A stretch of DNA of 64,000 bases from Actinokineospora baliensis (GTDB lineage: Bacteria; Actinomycetota; Actinomycetes; Mycobacteriales; Pseudonocardiaceae): assembly GCF_016907695.1 (NCBI RefSeq), contig NZ_JAFBCK010000001.1, positions 5,568,001 through 5,632,000 on the forward strand, in the 5' to 3' direction. Numbering within the stretch: the first letter of the stretch is position 1; every line of letters begins with the position of its first letter. The notes under the pieces are model-generated. The model was not told the origin of the DNA, did not search any database, and saw only the letters and a program-made list of their open reading frames with translations. Positions 25,039-33,789 of the stretch are shown here, piece after piece. The translations under genes and the position numbers were made by a program.

Positions 25039-27183
25039 CTAGCCCTCCAGCGCGGTGAGTTGCGCCTCTAGCCGCCGGGCGTCCTCAGCTCGGCCCTGTT
25101 CCCGGTACAGCTTCAGGGCTTCGTGCCACACCTCGCGCGCTTCCTCATGCCTGCCAAGGGCGACGTAAGGGTGGCCGAGTTTGTCCAGGATCGGGCCGAT
25201 GTCGTAGGTGTCGCCCAGGGCTCGATACAGGGCGAGGGCCTGCAGGTAGTGGTCGACGGCCGCGGTGTGGCCGCCGGATTGGTGGGCCAGATAGGCGAGA
25301 CCGCAGTGGATGTCTGCCTCGCCGCTGGGGTTGGGGGTGGCGCGGTGCAGGGTGAGGGCGGCTCGGTAGTGGGATCGGGCTTGGTCGTGGTCGCCGAGTC
25401 GAGCGGTGCAGTCGCCGACCATGGTTCGGGTGATCGCCTCCCACGAGGTGGTGCCGAGCGCCTGGAACAACCGCAGGGCTTGCGTCGCGTGCTCCAGCGC
25501 CTGCCGGTCATCACCCCGTCGTTCCCAGGCGGTGGCGATGGCTTGGTGGGTGTAGGCGAGGCCGAGGTCGTCGGTGTGCTGGAGCGCGTGGTTCAGGTGG
25601 GCGAGGGCCTCGTCGTACCGTCCGAGGCGGGTGCACGCCCTGCCCAGCTGCCGGTGGGCGTGGGTGAGGATCGCGGGGTCGCCGAGGCGCTCGGCCGCGG
25701 CGAGGCCGGACCGCCAGAGGGCGAGGTGGTCGCGGAGGTGACCGCGCCGGTAGTGGAAGGTGTTCAGGCTCCAGGCCAGGTGCCACACCTCCTTGTGCCA
25801 GCCGCGCTCGGCCGCGACCCGGTACGCCGCCAGCAGGCAGGCGTGCTCTGCCTCGAACCACTCGAGCGCGGCGGCCCGGTCGGTGAGCGGGATCGGCTCG
25901 CAGCCGGGCGGGTCCAGGTCGATCGGCCGGCGGTGCGGGGAGAGGCAGAGGTCGCCGCCGTGGGCGGTGTGCAGGTAGAAGTCGAACACGCGGCGCAGCG
26001 CCGATTCCCGGGCGTCCTCGGTCAGCGGGATGGTGGTCGCGTGGCCGCGGATCAGGTCGTGTATGCCGTAGCGCGAGTTCGGCTGCCGGGTCAGCAGGGA
26101 CGCCTCTTCCAAGGCGCGCAAGCAGGCCCGGATCCTGGGGAGCGGCATGGCGGTGAGAGCGGCCGCGGCGTGCGGGCTGATGTCGGGTCCTGGGGCGATG
26201 GCCAGCAGTGCGAACACCGTGCGCAGCTCGTCGGTCAACCCGAGCACGGACAGGGACAGCACCGCGGGCAGGCTGGCCGTCGGATCGTCGTCGTCGAGCG
26301 CGTCCACGCCGAACTCCCGCAACTCCGCCGCGAACTCCGTCAACGGCACCTGTGGCTGACTATGCGCCCGCGCCGCGACCAAGCCCAGCGCCAACGCCGA
26401 ACCGCCGCACAGCGCGATCACTTCGGCCGCCGCGTCCGCGACCCGGTGGCTGCCCAACCGCGTGCTCAGCAGCGCGTGCGCTTCATCGTCGTTGAGCGGC
26501 CCCAGCCGCAGGGCGTGCGCGCCGAACCGGCTGATCACCCCGGCCAGCCCTGCGCGAGTGGTCACCACAACGGCGCACGAGCCGCCCCCGGGCAACAGCT
26601 GAGCCACCTGCGCCGCGCTGGCCGCGTTGTCCAGGACGATCAGCATCCGCCTGCCCGCGACCAGGCTCCGGTACAGCCCGGCCTGAGCCGCGAGCCCGTC
26701 CGGGATCCGCCCCGCCTCGACCCCGAGCGCGTCGAGGAAACCGCGCACCGCGACCGCGGCGGCCATCGGCCGCTCCACCGGGCTGAACCCGTGCAGGTCG
26801 ACGAACAGCTGCCCGTCCGGGTAGCGCCGCAGCTGCCGGTGCGCCCACGCCAGCGCCAACCAGGTCTTGCCGATCCCCCCGGCCCCGACGATCACGACCA
26901 CCCGCCCGCCCGCCGCCCGGTCGAGTTCCGCGAGTTCGCCCACCCGGCCCGCGAACATCCCCGAAGCGGCGGGCAGCTGCCGCGGCACCACCGCGACCGG
27001 CTCGTGCAGGTGCACTCCCCCGTGCACCACGCCGGCCTGGACCACCGGCCCCACCGCCCCGGCGATCACCTCGTTGCGCACCCCTGGCGTCTCCACCCCG
27101 GACACCTCCACGAGCGCGGTGGACAACCGTGACCGCCAGCCTCCTCCCAGTCGGTCCGGCCAACGGCCCACTCCCGCGCGCAT
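25039..27183 (-). CDS. NB-ARC ATPase with C-terminal TPR repeats (STAND-type protein)
   Basis: The 714-aa protein has an N-terminal beta-hairpin-like stretch (GPVVQAGVVHGGVHLH, residues 45-60) often seen ahead of NB-ARC domains in Pseudonocardiales, a Walker A loop at 100-108 (GAGGIGKTW), Walker B (MLIVLDNA), a GGSALAL helical segment near the NB-ARC end and HDLIRGHA, then about six TPR-like repeats from 480 to the end. This is the ATPase/sensor half of SARP and AfsR regulators, but no OmpR-type DNA-binding or BTAD domain is present. It may be a signalling or conflict-type STAND protein rather than a transcription factor. The start is uncertain; GTG codons near residues 26-36 (about 27078-27108) would also fit. 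Confidence 0.85.
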   Translation of the reverse strand: MRAGVGRWPDRLGGGWRSRLSTALVEVSGVETPGVRNEVIAGAVGPVVQAGVVHGGVHLHEPVAVVPRQLPAASGMFAGRVGELAELDRAAGGRVVVIVGAGGIGKTWLALAWAHRQLRRYPDGQLFVDLHGFSPVERPMAAAVAVRGFLDALGVEAGRIPDGLAAQAGLYRSLVAGRRMLIVLDNAASAAQVAQLLPGGGSCAVVVTTRAGLAGVISRFGAHALRLGPLNDDEAHALLSTRLGSHRVADAAAEVIALCGGSALALGLVAARAHSQPQVPLTEFAAELREFGVDALDDDDPTASLPAVLSLSVLGLTDELRTVFALLAIAPGPDISPHAAAALTAMPLPRIRACLRALEEASLLTRQPNSRYGIHDLIRGHATTIPLTEDARESALRRVFDFYLHTAHGGDLCLSPHRRPIDLDPPGCEPIPLTDRAAALEWFEAEHACLLAAYRVAAERGWHKEVWHLAWSLNTFHYRRGHLRDHLALWRSGLAAAERLGDPAILTHAHRQLGRACTRLGRYDEALAHLNHALQHTDDLGLAYTHQAIATAWERRGDDRQALEHATQALRLFQALGTTSWEAITRTMVGDCTARLGDHDQARSHYRAALTLHRATPNPSGEADIHCGLAYLAHQSGGHTAAVDHYLQALALYRALGDTYDIGPILDKLGHPYVALGRHEEAREVWHEALKLYREQGRAEDARRLEAQLTALEG

Positions 27184-27262
27184 TCACCCGTTCGATCCCC
27201 CTCGGCGCCCGGCTGCTCGGCCTGGGAAGCTGGTCGGGCCACGAACCCGAATGGAGATCACC

Positions 27263-27718
27263 ATGACCGACACCCGGCGCGGCTCGATCCAGCGGCTGGA
27301 CAACATCGCCGTCGTCGTCGACGACTTCGAGGCGGCCAAGGCGTTCTTCGGGGAGCTCGGGTTGGAGTTGGAGGGCGAGGCGACCGTGGCCGGGGACTCG
27401 GTCGACCGGCTGATCGGGCTCACCGGGGTCCGGTCGGACATCGCGATGATGCGGACGCCGGATGGCCACGCGCGGCTGGAGCTCACCAAGTACCACTCGC
27501 CGTCGCCACTGGCCGGGGACCCGCAGGCGCCGCCGAACGTGCTCGGGGCACACCGGGTCATGTTCGCCGTCAAGGACATCGACGACATCGTGGAGCGCCT
27601 GCGGCCGCACGGGGCCGAACTCCTCGGCGAGGTCGTCCAGCACGAGAACAGCTACCGCCTCTGCTACCTGCGCGGCCCGGCGGGCATCCTCGTCGCGCTG
27701 GCCGAACAGCTCGGCTGA
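27263..27718 (+). CDS. VOC (glyoxalase/bleomycin-resistance fold) protein
   Basis: A 151-aa protein with two beta-alpha-beta-beta-beta halves typical of the vicinal-oxygen-chelate fold: LDNIAVVVDDFEAAKAFF opens the first half and GAHRVMFAVKDIDDIVERLRPHGAEL the second, ending GPAGILVALAEQL. Such proteins are metal-dependent lyases, dioxygenases or drug-binding proteins; the substrate cannot be read. ATG at 27263 is chosen because GGAG lies just upstream. Confidence 0.85.
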   Translation: MTDTRRGSIQRLDNIAVVVDDFEAAKAFFGELGLELEGEATVAGDSVDRLIGLTGVRSDIAMMRTPDGHARLELTKYHSPSPLAGDPQAPPNVLGAHRVMFAVKDIDDIVERLRPHGAELLGEVVQHENSYRLCYLRGPAGILVALAEQLG

Positions 27719-27738
27719 CCCCGGCGGTAGGGTGCGGC

Positions 27739-28293
27739 ATGACCGATCTTGGTGGCGTCGACTGGCCGCCCGCCCCGATCAGGACCGAACGGTTGGTGCT
27801 GCGCGAAACCGAAGCCCGTGATCGGGCCGCGTTCATCGACCTGTTCGCCTCACCACAGGTGTACGCCTACCTCGGTGGACCCACCGCACGCGAGGATCTG
27901 GAACGGACGACCGCGGCGATTCCCGGGCGCAGGCCCGGTTTCTTCGCGATCGAACTCGACGGCGCGCTGATCGGCATAGTGACGCTGGACCGCCGCGACG
28001 CGGACCGACCGGGGCACCTCCAGGACGGTGTCGAGGAAGCGGAAATCGGCTACCTGCTCCAGCCCCGGGCTTGGGGTCTCGGCTACGCCACCGAAGCCTG
28101 CACGGCGGCCCTGGCCTGGTTCGCCGAGGCGGTGCCAGGGGAGCCGGTGGTGCTGTGCACGCAGACCGCCAACGAGCGCTCGGTGCGGCTGGCGACCAAG
28201 CTGGGGTTCACGGAGGTGGCCCGCTTCGAGGAATTCGGCGCCGAACAGTGGTTCGGCGTCCACTACGGGCCGAGCGACCAGGGCGGGCAGTAG
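27739..28293 (+). CDS. GNAT-family N-acetyltransferase (RimJ/RimL type)
   Basis: 184 aa. It opens IRTERLVLRETEARDRAAF, the usual start of RimJ/RimL-like acetyltransferases, has the acetyl-CoA loop around AEIGYLLQPRAWGLGYATEA, and ends with NERSVRLATKLGFTEVARFEEF. Substrates in this group are protein N-termini, ribosomal proteins or small amines; none can be assigned here. It lies 20 bases after the VOC gene and probably shares its transcript. Confidence 0.88.
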   Translation: MTDLGGVDWPPAPIRTERLVLRETEARDRAAFIDLFASPQVYAYLGGPTAREDLERTTAAIPGRRPGFFAIELDGALIGIVTLDRRDADRPGHLQDGVEEAEIGYLLQPRAWGLGYATEACTAALAWFAEAVPGEPVVLCTQTANERSVRLATKLGFTEVARFEEFGAEQWFGVHYGPSDQGGQ

Positions 28294-28607
28294 GCAGCGC
28301 TCCCACCGCCAATGATCAGCCGGACACTGGTGGGCACCGGCGGCGCCCCGTGCCCGACAGGCAACCAGCGATCGCCGTTCGGCCACCGAGCCAAGGTGCA
28401 TCGCGCCGAGGCTGTTCGGCGAGCGCACTCGAGCCCACCGCGGTCGCCGCGATTTCGGCCACCGAGCCGAAGTTCCCGCGCCGAGCCAGCCGAGAAGCTC
28501 GGCCCGAGCGAAGGTCGGCGTCCACTACGGACACAGCTGACCCATGCTCCACAACGGACAGAGCGGGGTGGGACCAGGATCCCACCCCGCTCTGGCTCAC
28601 CTGAGCA
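28294..28607. terminator. Convergent intergenic region with a strong terminator
   Basis: The only clear element in these 314 bases is a perfect 15-bp hairpin, CAGAGCGGGGTGGGA at 28559-28573 pairing with 28580-28594 around a 6-base loop. It serves the acetyltransferase and the protease gene from either side. GGCCACCGAGCC occurs at 28381 and 28457. No gene is seen. Confidence 0.8.
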
Positions 28608-30155
28608 CTAGGCCGTGCAGGAGGGCTCGCCCGCCTGGGCGGGCAGGGAGATCGCGTTCCACGCGGCCTTGGTCTTGTTGTACAGGTTGCAGGTCGCGTC
28701 GAGGTTCTTCGCGGCGGTGAGGGTGGTGACCCGGTACTTCTTGTAGGTCATGCCGCTGGTCTTGAGCAGCATGCCGCCGTAGAAGATGCGGCCCGCGTCC
28801 TTGGCGCCGACGCCGGTGACGGTGGTGTTGTTGCAGGTGGGGCTGGTCGGCTTGCCGCCGCCGGGGTTGGAGCCCTCGGCGAGCAGGTAGAACCAGTGGT
28901 TGAGCGGGCCGGCCGCCTTGTGCACCTCGGTGCTGGGGATCGAGGAGCTGTAGCAGTTCGGGTCGTTGTTGACCAGAGACGGGTTGTACATGTTGCGGAT
29001 CGGGCCGCGGCCCTGCAGGTCCACCGTCTCGCCGACCAGGTAGTCGGCCTTGTCCTTGCCGTTGTTGGCGTAGGCCTCGGTCAGCGCGCCGAAGATGTCA
29101 CCGGTGCCCTCGCCGAGCCCGGCCTCGCGGGAGGTGCCGCCGGGGGTGTTCTGGTCGAGGCCGTGGCCGTACTCGTGGCCGACGACGTCCATCGAGGCGA
29201 TCCACTTGCCAGCCGAGTTCTTGCCGATGGTGACCGTCGAGCCGTCCCAGTAGGCGTTGAGCTGGTTCAGGCCGACCTTGGCTGGCCAGCTGCGACCGGA
29301 GCCGGTGTGGCCGTTGCGACCCAACCAGTCCTTGAGCATGTTCCACTCCTGCTGCGCGGCGTAGAGCACGTCGCCGCAGCCGGTCTCCTTGCTGGTGCCG
29401 TTGCCGGTGCCCCAGGAGTCGGTCGACTTCGAGAAGACGGTGTTGGTGCTGTAGTCCGAGCACTGCAGGCCAGGACGGGTGGTGTCGACGAGCCGGTAGG
29501 TGCTCCCGGACTTCGAGGTGGTGATGGTGACCTGGCCGTTCCACTCGCTGTTGAGCGAGCCAGCCGCGGCGTCCTCGACCTGGTCGAGGACCGCGCCGGT
29601 GGTGGCGTCCACCCACACGGTCAGGTGGCTGGGGCTGCCGTCCTTCTTGGTGCCGACCAGCAGCTGCTCCCAGGCCAGCGCGGACTTGTCGTCGGTGACC
29701 TTGACGACCAGCCTGCTCGGCTGGGCCTTGCTGGTGGTGGCCTGCGCGGCGCGCGCGGTCCGCTCGGCGGCGGCCTTGGTGACCTTGGCGGTGGTGGACG
29801 GGACCGCCACCGACGCCTTGGTGCCCGCGACCGTGGCCCGGACCTGGCCCTGGCCGTCGACCAGCACGGTCGCGTCGCCGCCGACGACCGGGACGCCGCG
29901 CCAGCTGCGCTGGTAGCTGACCGAGTACAGGTCGTTGACGTACGGGGTGACCATGTCCCTGGCGTAGGCCTCGTCCGGCCCCTTGGCCAGCGCGTCCAGG
30001 CCCGCGGCCGCGGCGCGGTCGGCGGCCGAGACCGCCACCGCCTGCCGGTCCGGGGCCTGGTCCTGGCCTGCGAATGCCGATGGGGCCGCCAGGGCGACCA
30101 CACCACTGGCGAGAACGGCCGCGGCGACCGCGGCCGTCATCGTCGTGCGCTTCAT
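28608..30155 (-). CDS. Secreted thermolysin-like (M4) zinc metalloprotease
   Basis: A 515-aa preproprotein. Residues 1-29 form a signal peptide ([17 protein letters not shown]...AFA). A propeptide with FTP/PepSY-like segments extends to about 190. The catalytic domain has the zinc motif HEYGH in [17 protein letters not shown] and the third ligand Glu in [11 protein letters not shown], as in thermolysin, and a C-terminal helical domain with HWFYLLAEG and conserved Cys. It digests extracellular protein. The start at 30155 follows a GAGGAG site; the ORF is open 34 codons further but lacks a signal peptide there. Confidence 0.93.
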   Translation of the reverse strand: MKRTTMTAAVAAAVLASGVVALAAPSAFAGQDQAPDRQAVAVSAADRAAAAGLDALAKGPDEAYARDMVTPYVNDLYSVSYQRSWRGVPVVGGDATVLVDGQGQVRATVAGTKASVAVPSTTAKVTKAAAERTARAAQATTSKAQPSRLVVKVTDDKSALAWEQLLVGTKKDGSPSHLTVWVDATTGAVLDQVEDAAAGSLNSEWNGQVTITTSKSGSTYRLVDTTRPGLQCSDYSTNTVFSKSTDSWGTGNGTSKETGCGDVLYAAQQEWNMLKDWLGRNGHTGSGRSWPAKVGLNQLNAYWDGSTVTIGKNSAGKWIASMDVVGHEYGHGLDQNTPGGTSREAGLGEGTGDIFGALTEAYANNGKDKADYLVGETVDLQGRGPIRNMYNPSLVNNDPNCYSSSIPSTEVHKAAGPLNHWFYLLAEGSNPGGGKPTSPTCNNTTVTGVGAKDAGRIFYGGMLLKTSGMTYKKYRVTTLTAAKNLDATCNLYNKTKAAWNAISLPAQAGEPSCTA

Positions 30156-30531
30156 GAGCTCTCCTCGTGGGCAGGGTCGCGCCCCAGGTACCGCTCGCCG
30201 TTGCCTCACGGCAGCGGCACTGGCGACGCGGAGGTGCTCGTTCGTCACCGAACGCAACGAGCATTCAGAGCCCGTGACAGCGCAGTCAACGACGCCGTGG
30301 GTGGGAATGCCTGTTTGTCAACATCCGGCAAATCCGTTCCGCACGGCGATTTCAGTGAATCACCAGGTAAGAGCCGCTGTGTGGATGACCCCGTTTCCCA
30401 ACGGTGTAAATCTGTTATCGCGAGGTCTGATGTCGGGCCGACCGGTGATATGTACCCGAATGGCCCGGAACACATAGCGGAACCACCGGGGAAATGGCAA
30501 CTGTTAACAGTGCATTAGCACTGAAGAATCC
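30156..30531. other. Intergenic region upstream of the protease gene
   Basis: About 376 bases without a convincing gene. Base composition drops towards AT around 30340-30530, as expected for a promoter region of the protease. I found no clear palindrome or hexamer pair that I would defend. Confidence 0.5.
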
Positions 30532-31224
30532 TCATGAACCGGCGAGGGTGACGTCCACGGTGCTCGCCAGGAGTTCGGTGGCGGTGAGGTCGGCGTCGAG
30601 GCCGAGGATCGCGAGCAGCGCCGCGTCGGGGGCCAGGCCGCGGACCAGCTCGACATCGATGTCGAGGGTGGCGTCGGCGGCGGTGCCGGTGCTCAAGGAG
30701 GTGCCGAGGGCGTCGTTGACCGCGGCGGCGAAGTCGTCGTCGAGGGTGATGCCGTTCTCGGCGAGTTTGAAGGTGACGGTGGTCGACCGCGCGGGCTTGA
30801 CCGCCCTGATGCCCGCCGGGGTGACCTGACCGACGCGGACGCCGACCTGGCCGCCGACCTTGGCGGTGATCACCCCGGTCGCGATGGTGACCGACATGCC
30901 GGAGATGAGCACGGTGTCGGTCGCGGTGGTGAGCCGAACACCGCCGAGCAGCAGGACCCGGCCACCGGTCAGCTCGCTGCCGTAGGTCAGCGAACTGCCC
31001 TTGGCGACCTTCAGGTTGACATCCCCGTCGACGTGCCCGGACCCGCCGATGGTGCTCTCCGCGACCCCTTGCGCGGCGAGGTCCAACGCGGTGTAGAAGT
31101 CCACGGTCAGGCCCGCGCCGGTGATCGGCGCACTCGCCGCGACCGCGGCTGGCGCGGCAGGCGCCGGGACCACCAGGAACAAGACCGCCAGCAACGCCGC
31201 TTTCCGGATCCACTGAGCACGCAT
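30532..31224 (-). CDS. Secreted protein of unknown function
   Basis: The 230-aa product has a signal peptide (RAQWIRKAALLAVLFLVVPAPAAPAAVAA) and a mature part rich in Thr, Val and Gly with alternating hydrophobic residues, predicted to be mostly beta. No catalytic motif, Cys pair or anchor is visible. It looks like an exported beta-sandwich or cell-surface protein. Its segments resemble, weakly, the beta-rich actinobacterial HtaA-like proteins, but I would not assign that family. Confidence 0.7.
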   Translation of the reverse strand: MRAQWIRKAALLAVLFLVVPAPAAPAAVAASAPITGAGLTVDFYTALDLAAQGVAESTIGGSGHVDGDVNLKVAKGSSLTYGSELTGGRVLLLGGVRLTTATDTVLISGMSVTIATGVITAKVGGQVGVRVGQVTPAGIRAVKPARSTTVTFKLAENGITLDDDFAAAVNDALGTSLSTGTAADATLDIDVELVRGLAPDAALLAILGLDADLTATELLASTVDVTLAGS

Positions 31225-31292
31225 GGTCTGTTGCTACCAGCCCACCCAGCCCCCCACGACCGCTCTCACACGATCGCGTACAGACTGGTTCC

Positions 31293-31691
31293 GTGCAGCA
31301 CACTGACGGCGTGCAGCACACGAACCCGGCGGGCCTGCCCCGCCCCAATGGCTACTCGCACGTCGTCGAGGTCACCGGCCGCCTGCTCTACATCTCCGGC
31401 CAGGTCCCCCTCACCGCCGACGGCACCCTCGCGGGCACCGACATCGAGTCCCAGACCCGACAGGTGTTCCGCAACATCGACACCGCCCTCGCCTCGGCGG
31501 GCGCGTCCATGCGCCAGGTCGCCAAACTCACCTATTTCATCACCGACACCGCGGACGTCCCCGCCATCCGCAAGGTCCGCGACGAGTTCATCGACACCGC
31601 CGCCCCGCCCGCCAGTTCCCTCGTCCAGGTAGTCGCCCTGGTCGACCCCCACTTCCTCGTCGAAATCGAAGCCATCGCCGAACTGCCCTGA
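31293..31691 (+). CDS. RidA/YjgF-family enamine/imine deaminase
   Basis: The 132-aa protein has the RidA pattern: QHTNPAGLPRPNGYSHVVEVTGRLLYISGQVPLTADG, then a conserved QVFRNIDTALASAGASMRQVAKLTYFITD and the ending RVxEVEAIA-like LVEIEAIAEL. The usual catalytic Arg position before the ALxxPxLLVEIE end is occupied by SSLVQVVAL, so it belongs to a non-archetypal Rid subgroup. Start uncertain: GTGCAGCACAC is duplicated, giving GTG at 31293 and 31311; the second matches the usual family start better. Confidence 0.88.
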   Translation: MQHTDGVQHTNPAGLPRPNGYSHVVEVTGRLLYISGQVPLTADGTLAGTDIESQTRQVFRNIDTALASAGASMRQVAKLTYFITDTADVPAIRKVRDEFIDTAAPPASSLVQVVALVDPHFLVEIEAIAELP

Positions 31692-31731
31692 CAAGCGGCC
31701 GGAATCCGCGAGCGAAACGGGCCATTCCAGG

Positions 31732-32649
31732 TCAGCGGAAATCGGCTCGCACGTAGGACTCGTACTCGATCACCGCGGGGACGGCGACGTTGAGCGCGCC
31801 GGCCGATGTGGTCAGGGTTTCCTCGTTGCCGAGGAACAGCCCCGAGTCCGGTGCCACCAGGAGGGTGTAGCGGGCGGGCAGACCTCCGTAGGCGGAGTCC
31901 AGCGAAAAGGCCTCGGCCGGGCGGCCGACCCGGTCGGTGGTGTGGCCCTGGTAGGTGATGCCGGGGAGTTGAGCGAGCAGGTCGAGGGCGGCGGCGCGTT
32001 CGGCCGGGGTCAGGACCCGTTCTCTGAGCAGGTCGTTGAGCGCGACCACGGTCTTGATCGGGCCGATGTCGTCGGGCGGGTTCGGCCGGTGGAGGAAGTG
32101 GGCCATGGCCGCGGCTGTCGTCGGGGGGCGGTTGAGGGGGAAGGCGAAGGCCCTGCCTCCTGACGACCAGGTTTCGGTGCCTGCCGAGTCCTGCTCGAGG
32201 CGACCAGAACCGTCGGGGAACAGCCAGGTGCGCGACGCCTGCGGCACTACCTCGGACACCGTCGTCCCGCCGGAGACCTGGCTGTTGAGGTACCAGGCGC
32301 GCAGTTCCACGTACTCGGTGCTGCCCTGGGGCCGTGGGACGCCGGAAGCTCGCGCCAGTTCGGCCAACGCCAGCAGGCGCTGGCCCGCGGGGGTCGGCAG
32401 CGCTGGTGCGGTGATCACCAACGGGTCGGGTGTGGCTGCCGTGCCCCTTGGGGCTGTTGGGCCCGCCGCCTGCCACAGCAACAGGCCGATGACGACGGCC
32501 ACCGCGGTGGCGCCTGCCAGCGCCATGCGGTTGACCACGGGCAGTCGCACGCGCTCGAACGCGGGGCGGTCGGGGAGCGGTGGCGGCGGCACGACGGGCT
32601 CGTCGCGCACGGGGTCGAGTGGACCGAGGAGGTCCCGGATTCTCGTCAA
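31732..32649 (-). CDS. CU044_5270-like membrane protein coupled to an ECF sigma factor
   Basis: 305 aa. A cytoplasmic N-terminus of about 50 residues (TRIRDLLGPLDPVRDEP), one membrane helix (RMALAGATAVAVVIGLLLWQAA) and an extracytoplasmic domain of 220 residues. The length, topology and position after an ECF sigma gene match the actinobacterial CU044_5270 family of unknown function. The TTG start at 32649 overlaps the sigma stop (TTGA) and follows GGAGG. Confidence 0.8.
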   Translation of the reverse strand: MTRIRDLLGPLDPVRDEPVVPPPPLPDRPAFERVRLPVVNRMALAGATAVAVVIGLLLWQAAGPTAPRGTAATPDPLVITAPALPTPAGQRLLALAELARASGVPRPQGSTEYVELRAWYLNSQVSGGTTVSEVVPQASRTWLFPDGSGRLEQDSAGTETWSSGGRAFAFPLNRPPTTAAAMAHFLHRPNPPDDIGPIKTVVALNDLLRERVLTPAERAAALDLLAQLPGITYQGHTTDRVGRPAEAFSLDSAYGGLPARYTLLVAPDSGLFLGNEETLTTSAGALNVAVPAVIEYESYVRADFR

Positions 32650-33173
32650 CGCGCTACCTCCTTCTCCTTCTCGGATTCGGCGAGGTCGGCCAACGCCCGG
32701 AACAGGCGTCGACCGGCCCGGGACACGCGCATGGCGGCGGTCGTGCGCCCGCATCCGAGGACCACAGCGATCTCGGCCGAGGTCAACTGCTCCCAGGCGA
32801 CCAGCCGCAGGACCTCCTGGTCCCGCTCGGACAGCGCGTCGAACGCCGCGGCCAGGACCAGCCGGTCCACCACCGCGCTCGACCCGTCAACCAACGGCTC
32901 CCCCGCGAGCCCGCCCACCCGTGAAACGAGCCGGTCGGCGCGGCGGGCCCGGCGGAACTCGTTGGCCAGCACCAGCCGCGCGACCCCGTACAGCCACGGC
33001 AGCACCCGGTCGTCGGCAGGCAGCTCGGCGAACCGCCGCCACGCCACCACGAACACCTCTGCCGTCGCGTCGTCCACCTCGGCCGCCGCCAACCGGCGAC
33101 CCAGGAACCGGCGAACGGCATCGTGGTGGCGCCGATAGACCCGGTCGAACGCGTCGTGCGGTTTCTCGGCCAT
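32646..33173 (-). CDS. ECF RNA polymerase sigma factor
   Basis: 175 aa with sigma region 2 (FDRVYRRHHDAVRRFLGRRL...DDATAEVFVVAWRRFAELP, WLYGVARLVLANEFRR) and region 4 (ALSERDQEVLRLVAWEQLTSAEIAVVLGCGRTTAAMRVSRAGRRL). It is translationally coupled to the membrane protein downstream, which may regulate it. Confidence 0.9.
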   Translation of the reverse strand: MAEKPHDAFDRVYRRHHDAVRRFLGRRLAAAEVDDATAEVFVVAWRRFAELPADDRVLPWLYGVARLVLANEFRRARRADRLVSRVGGLAGEPLVDGSSAVVDRLVLAAAFDALSERDQEVLRLVAWEQLTSAEIAVVLGCGRTTAAMRVSRAGRRLFRALADLAESEKEKEVAR

Positions 33174-33316
33174 GTCACCCCCTGTCCACAGACCTCATGT
33201 CCGGCACCCCGAGGACTGTCACACCACGAACCCACCCGCTCTCACACGAACGGGAATCCACCTGACACCCCCGGGGCCGCCGTGCGAGGATCCCGGCCAA
33301 CCAGAGAGGAGCACCA

Positions 33317-33775
33317 GTGCGGCACGTCAAGTTCATCGACGCCAACGGGGACAGGTTCATCGACCCCGTTGGCTACCTGGACGCGTTGCCGACCTTCGTG
33401 GACGATCTTCCGCCGGGTGCCCGCGCTTTCGCCGCTGACCCGGAGCACTACAACTTCCACGGCAAGCGGTGCGTCAAGGACCTCAACCCCGACTCGGTCC
33501 AGCGCGGTGAGACCGGTGGTGAACCGTGGCTGACCTTGGGTTTCCGCCACAACTGCTGGAAGCACGACGAAGACCTCACGATCCACTACCCCGGTGTCGC
33601 TACCCCTGACCTGCCCGACTGGACGAACTTCAACTCGCTCGTCCTCGACGAGGTCCTCCCCCACGCCCACGGCTGCAGCCACGAGTTCCGGTTCCTCAAA
33701 GGCTCCCTCACCGTCATCAGCCGCGACCTCATCGCCACCTGGACCAGGGCCGACTGCCCGGACATGCCTGCCTGA
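33317..33775 (+). CDS. Hypothetical protein, 152 aa
   Basis: I do not recognise this protein. It is soluble, has three His/Cys-rich spots (HNCWKHDED near 78-86, HAHGCSHEF near 115-123, and a Cys near each end) that could bind metal, and no signal peptide. GTG start with GAGAGGAG nine bases upstream. Confidence 0.7.
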   Translation: MRHVKFIDANGDRFIDPVGYLDALPTFVDDLPPGARAFAADPEHYNFHGKRCVKDLNPDSVQRGETGGEPWLTLGFRHNCWKHDEDLTIHYPGVATPDLPDWTNFNSLVLDEVLPHAHGCSHEFRFLKGSLTVISRDLIATWTRADCPDMPA

Positions 33776-33789
33776 CCCCGCCGTCAGGC
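33770..33789. terminator. Small hairpin between convergent genes
   Basis: GCCTGAC-CCCGCC-GTCAGGC spans the stop codons of both convergent genes (the hypothetical gene and the MATE gene), so it probably ends transcription in both directions. The stem is only 7 bp. Confidence 0.5.

Noticed and set aside
30532..31224. HtaA-like heme-binding protein
   Set aside because: The general beta-rich pattern is similar, but I could not match the family's conserved Tyr/His pattern, so I left it as unknown.
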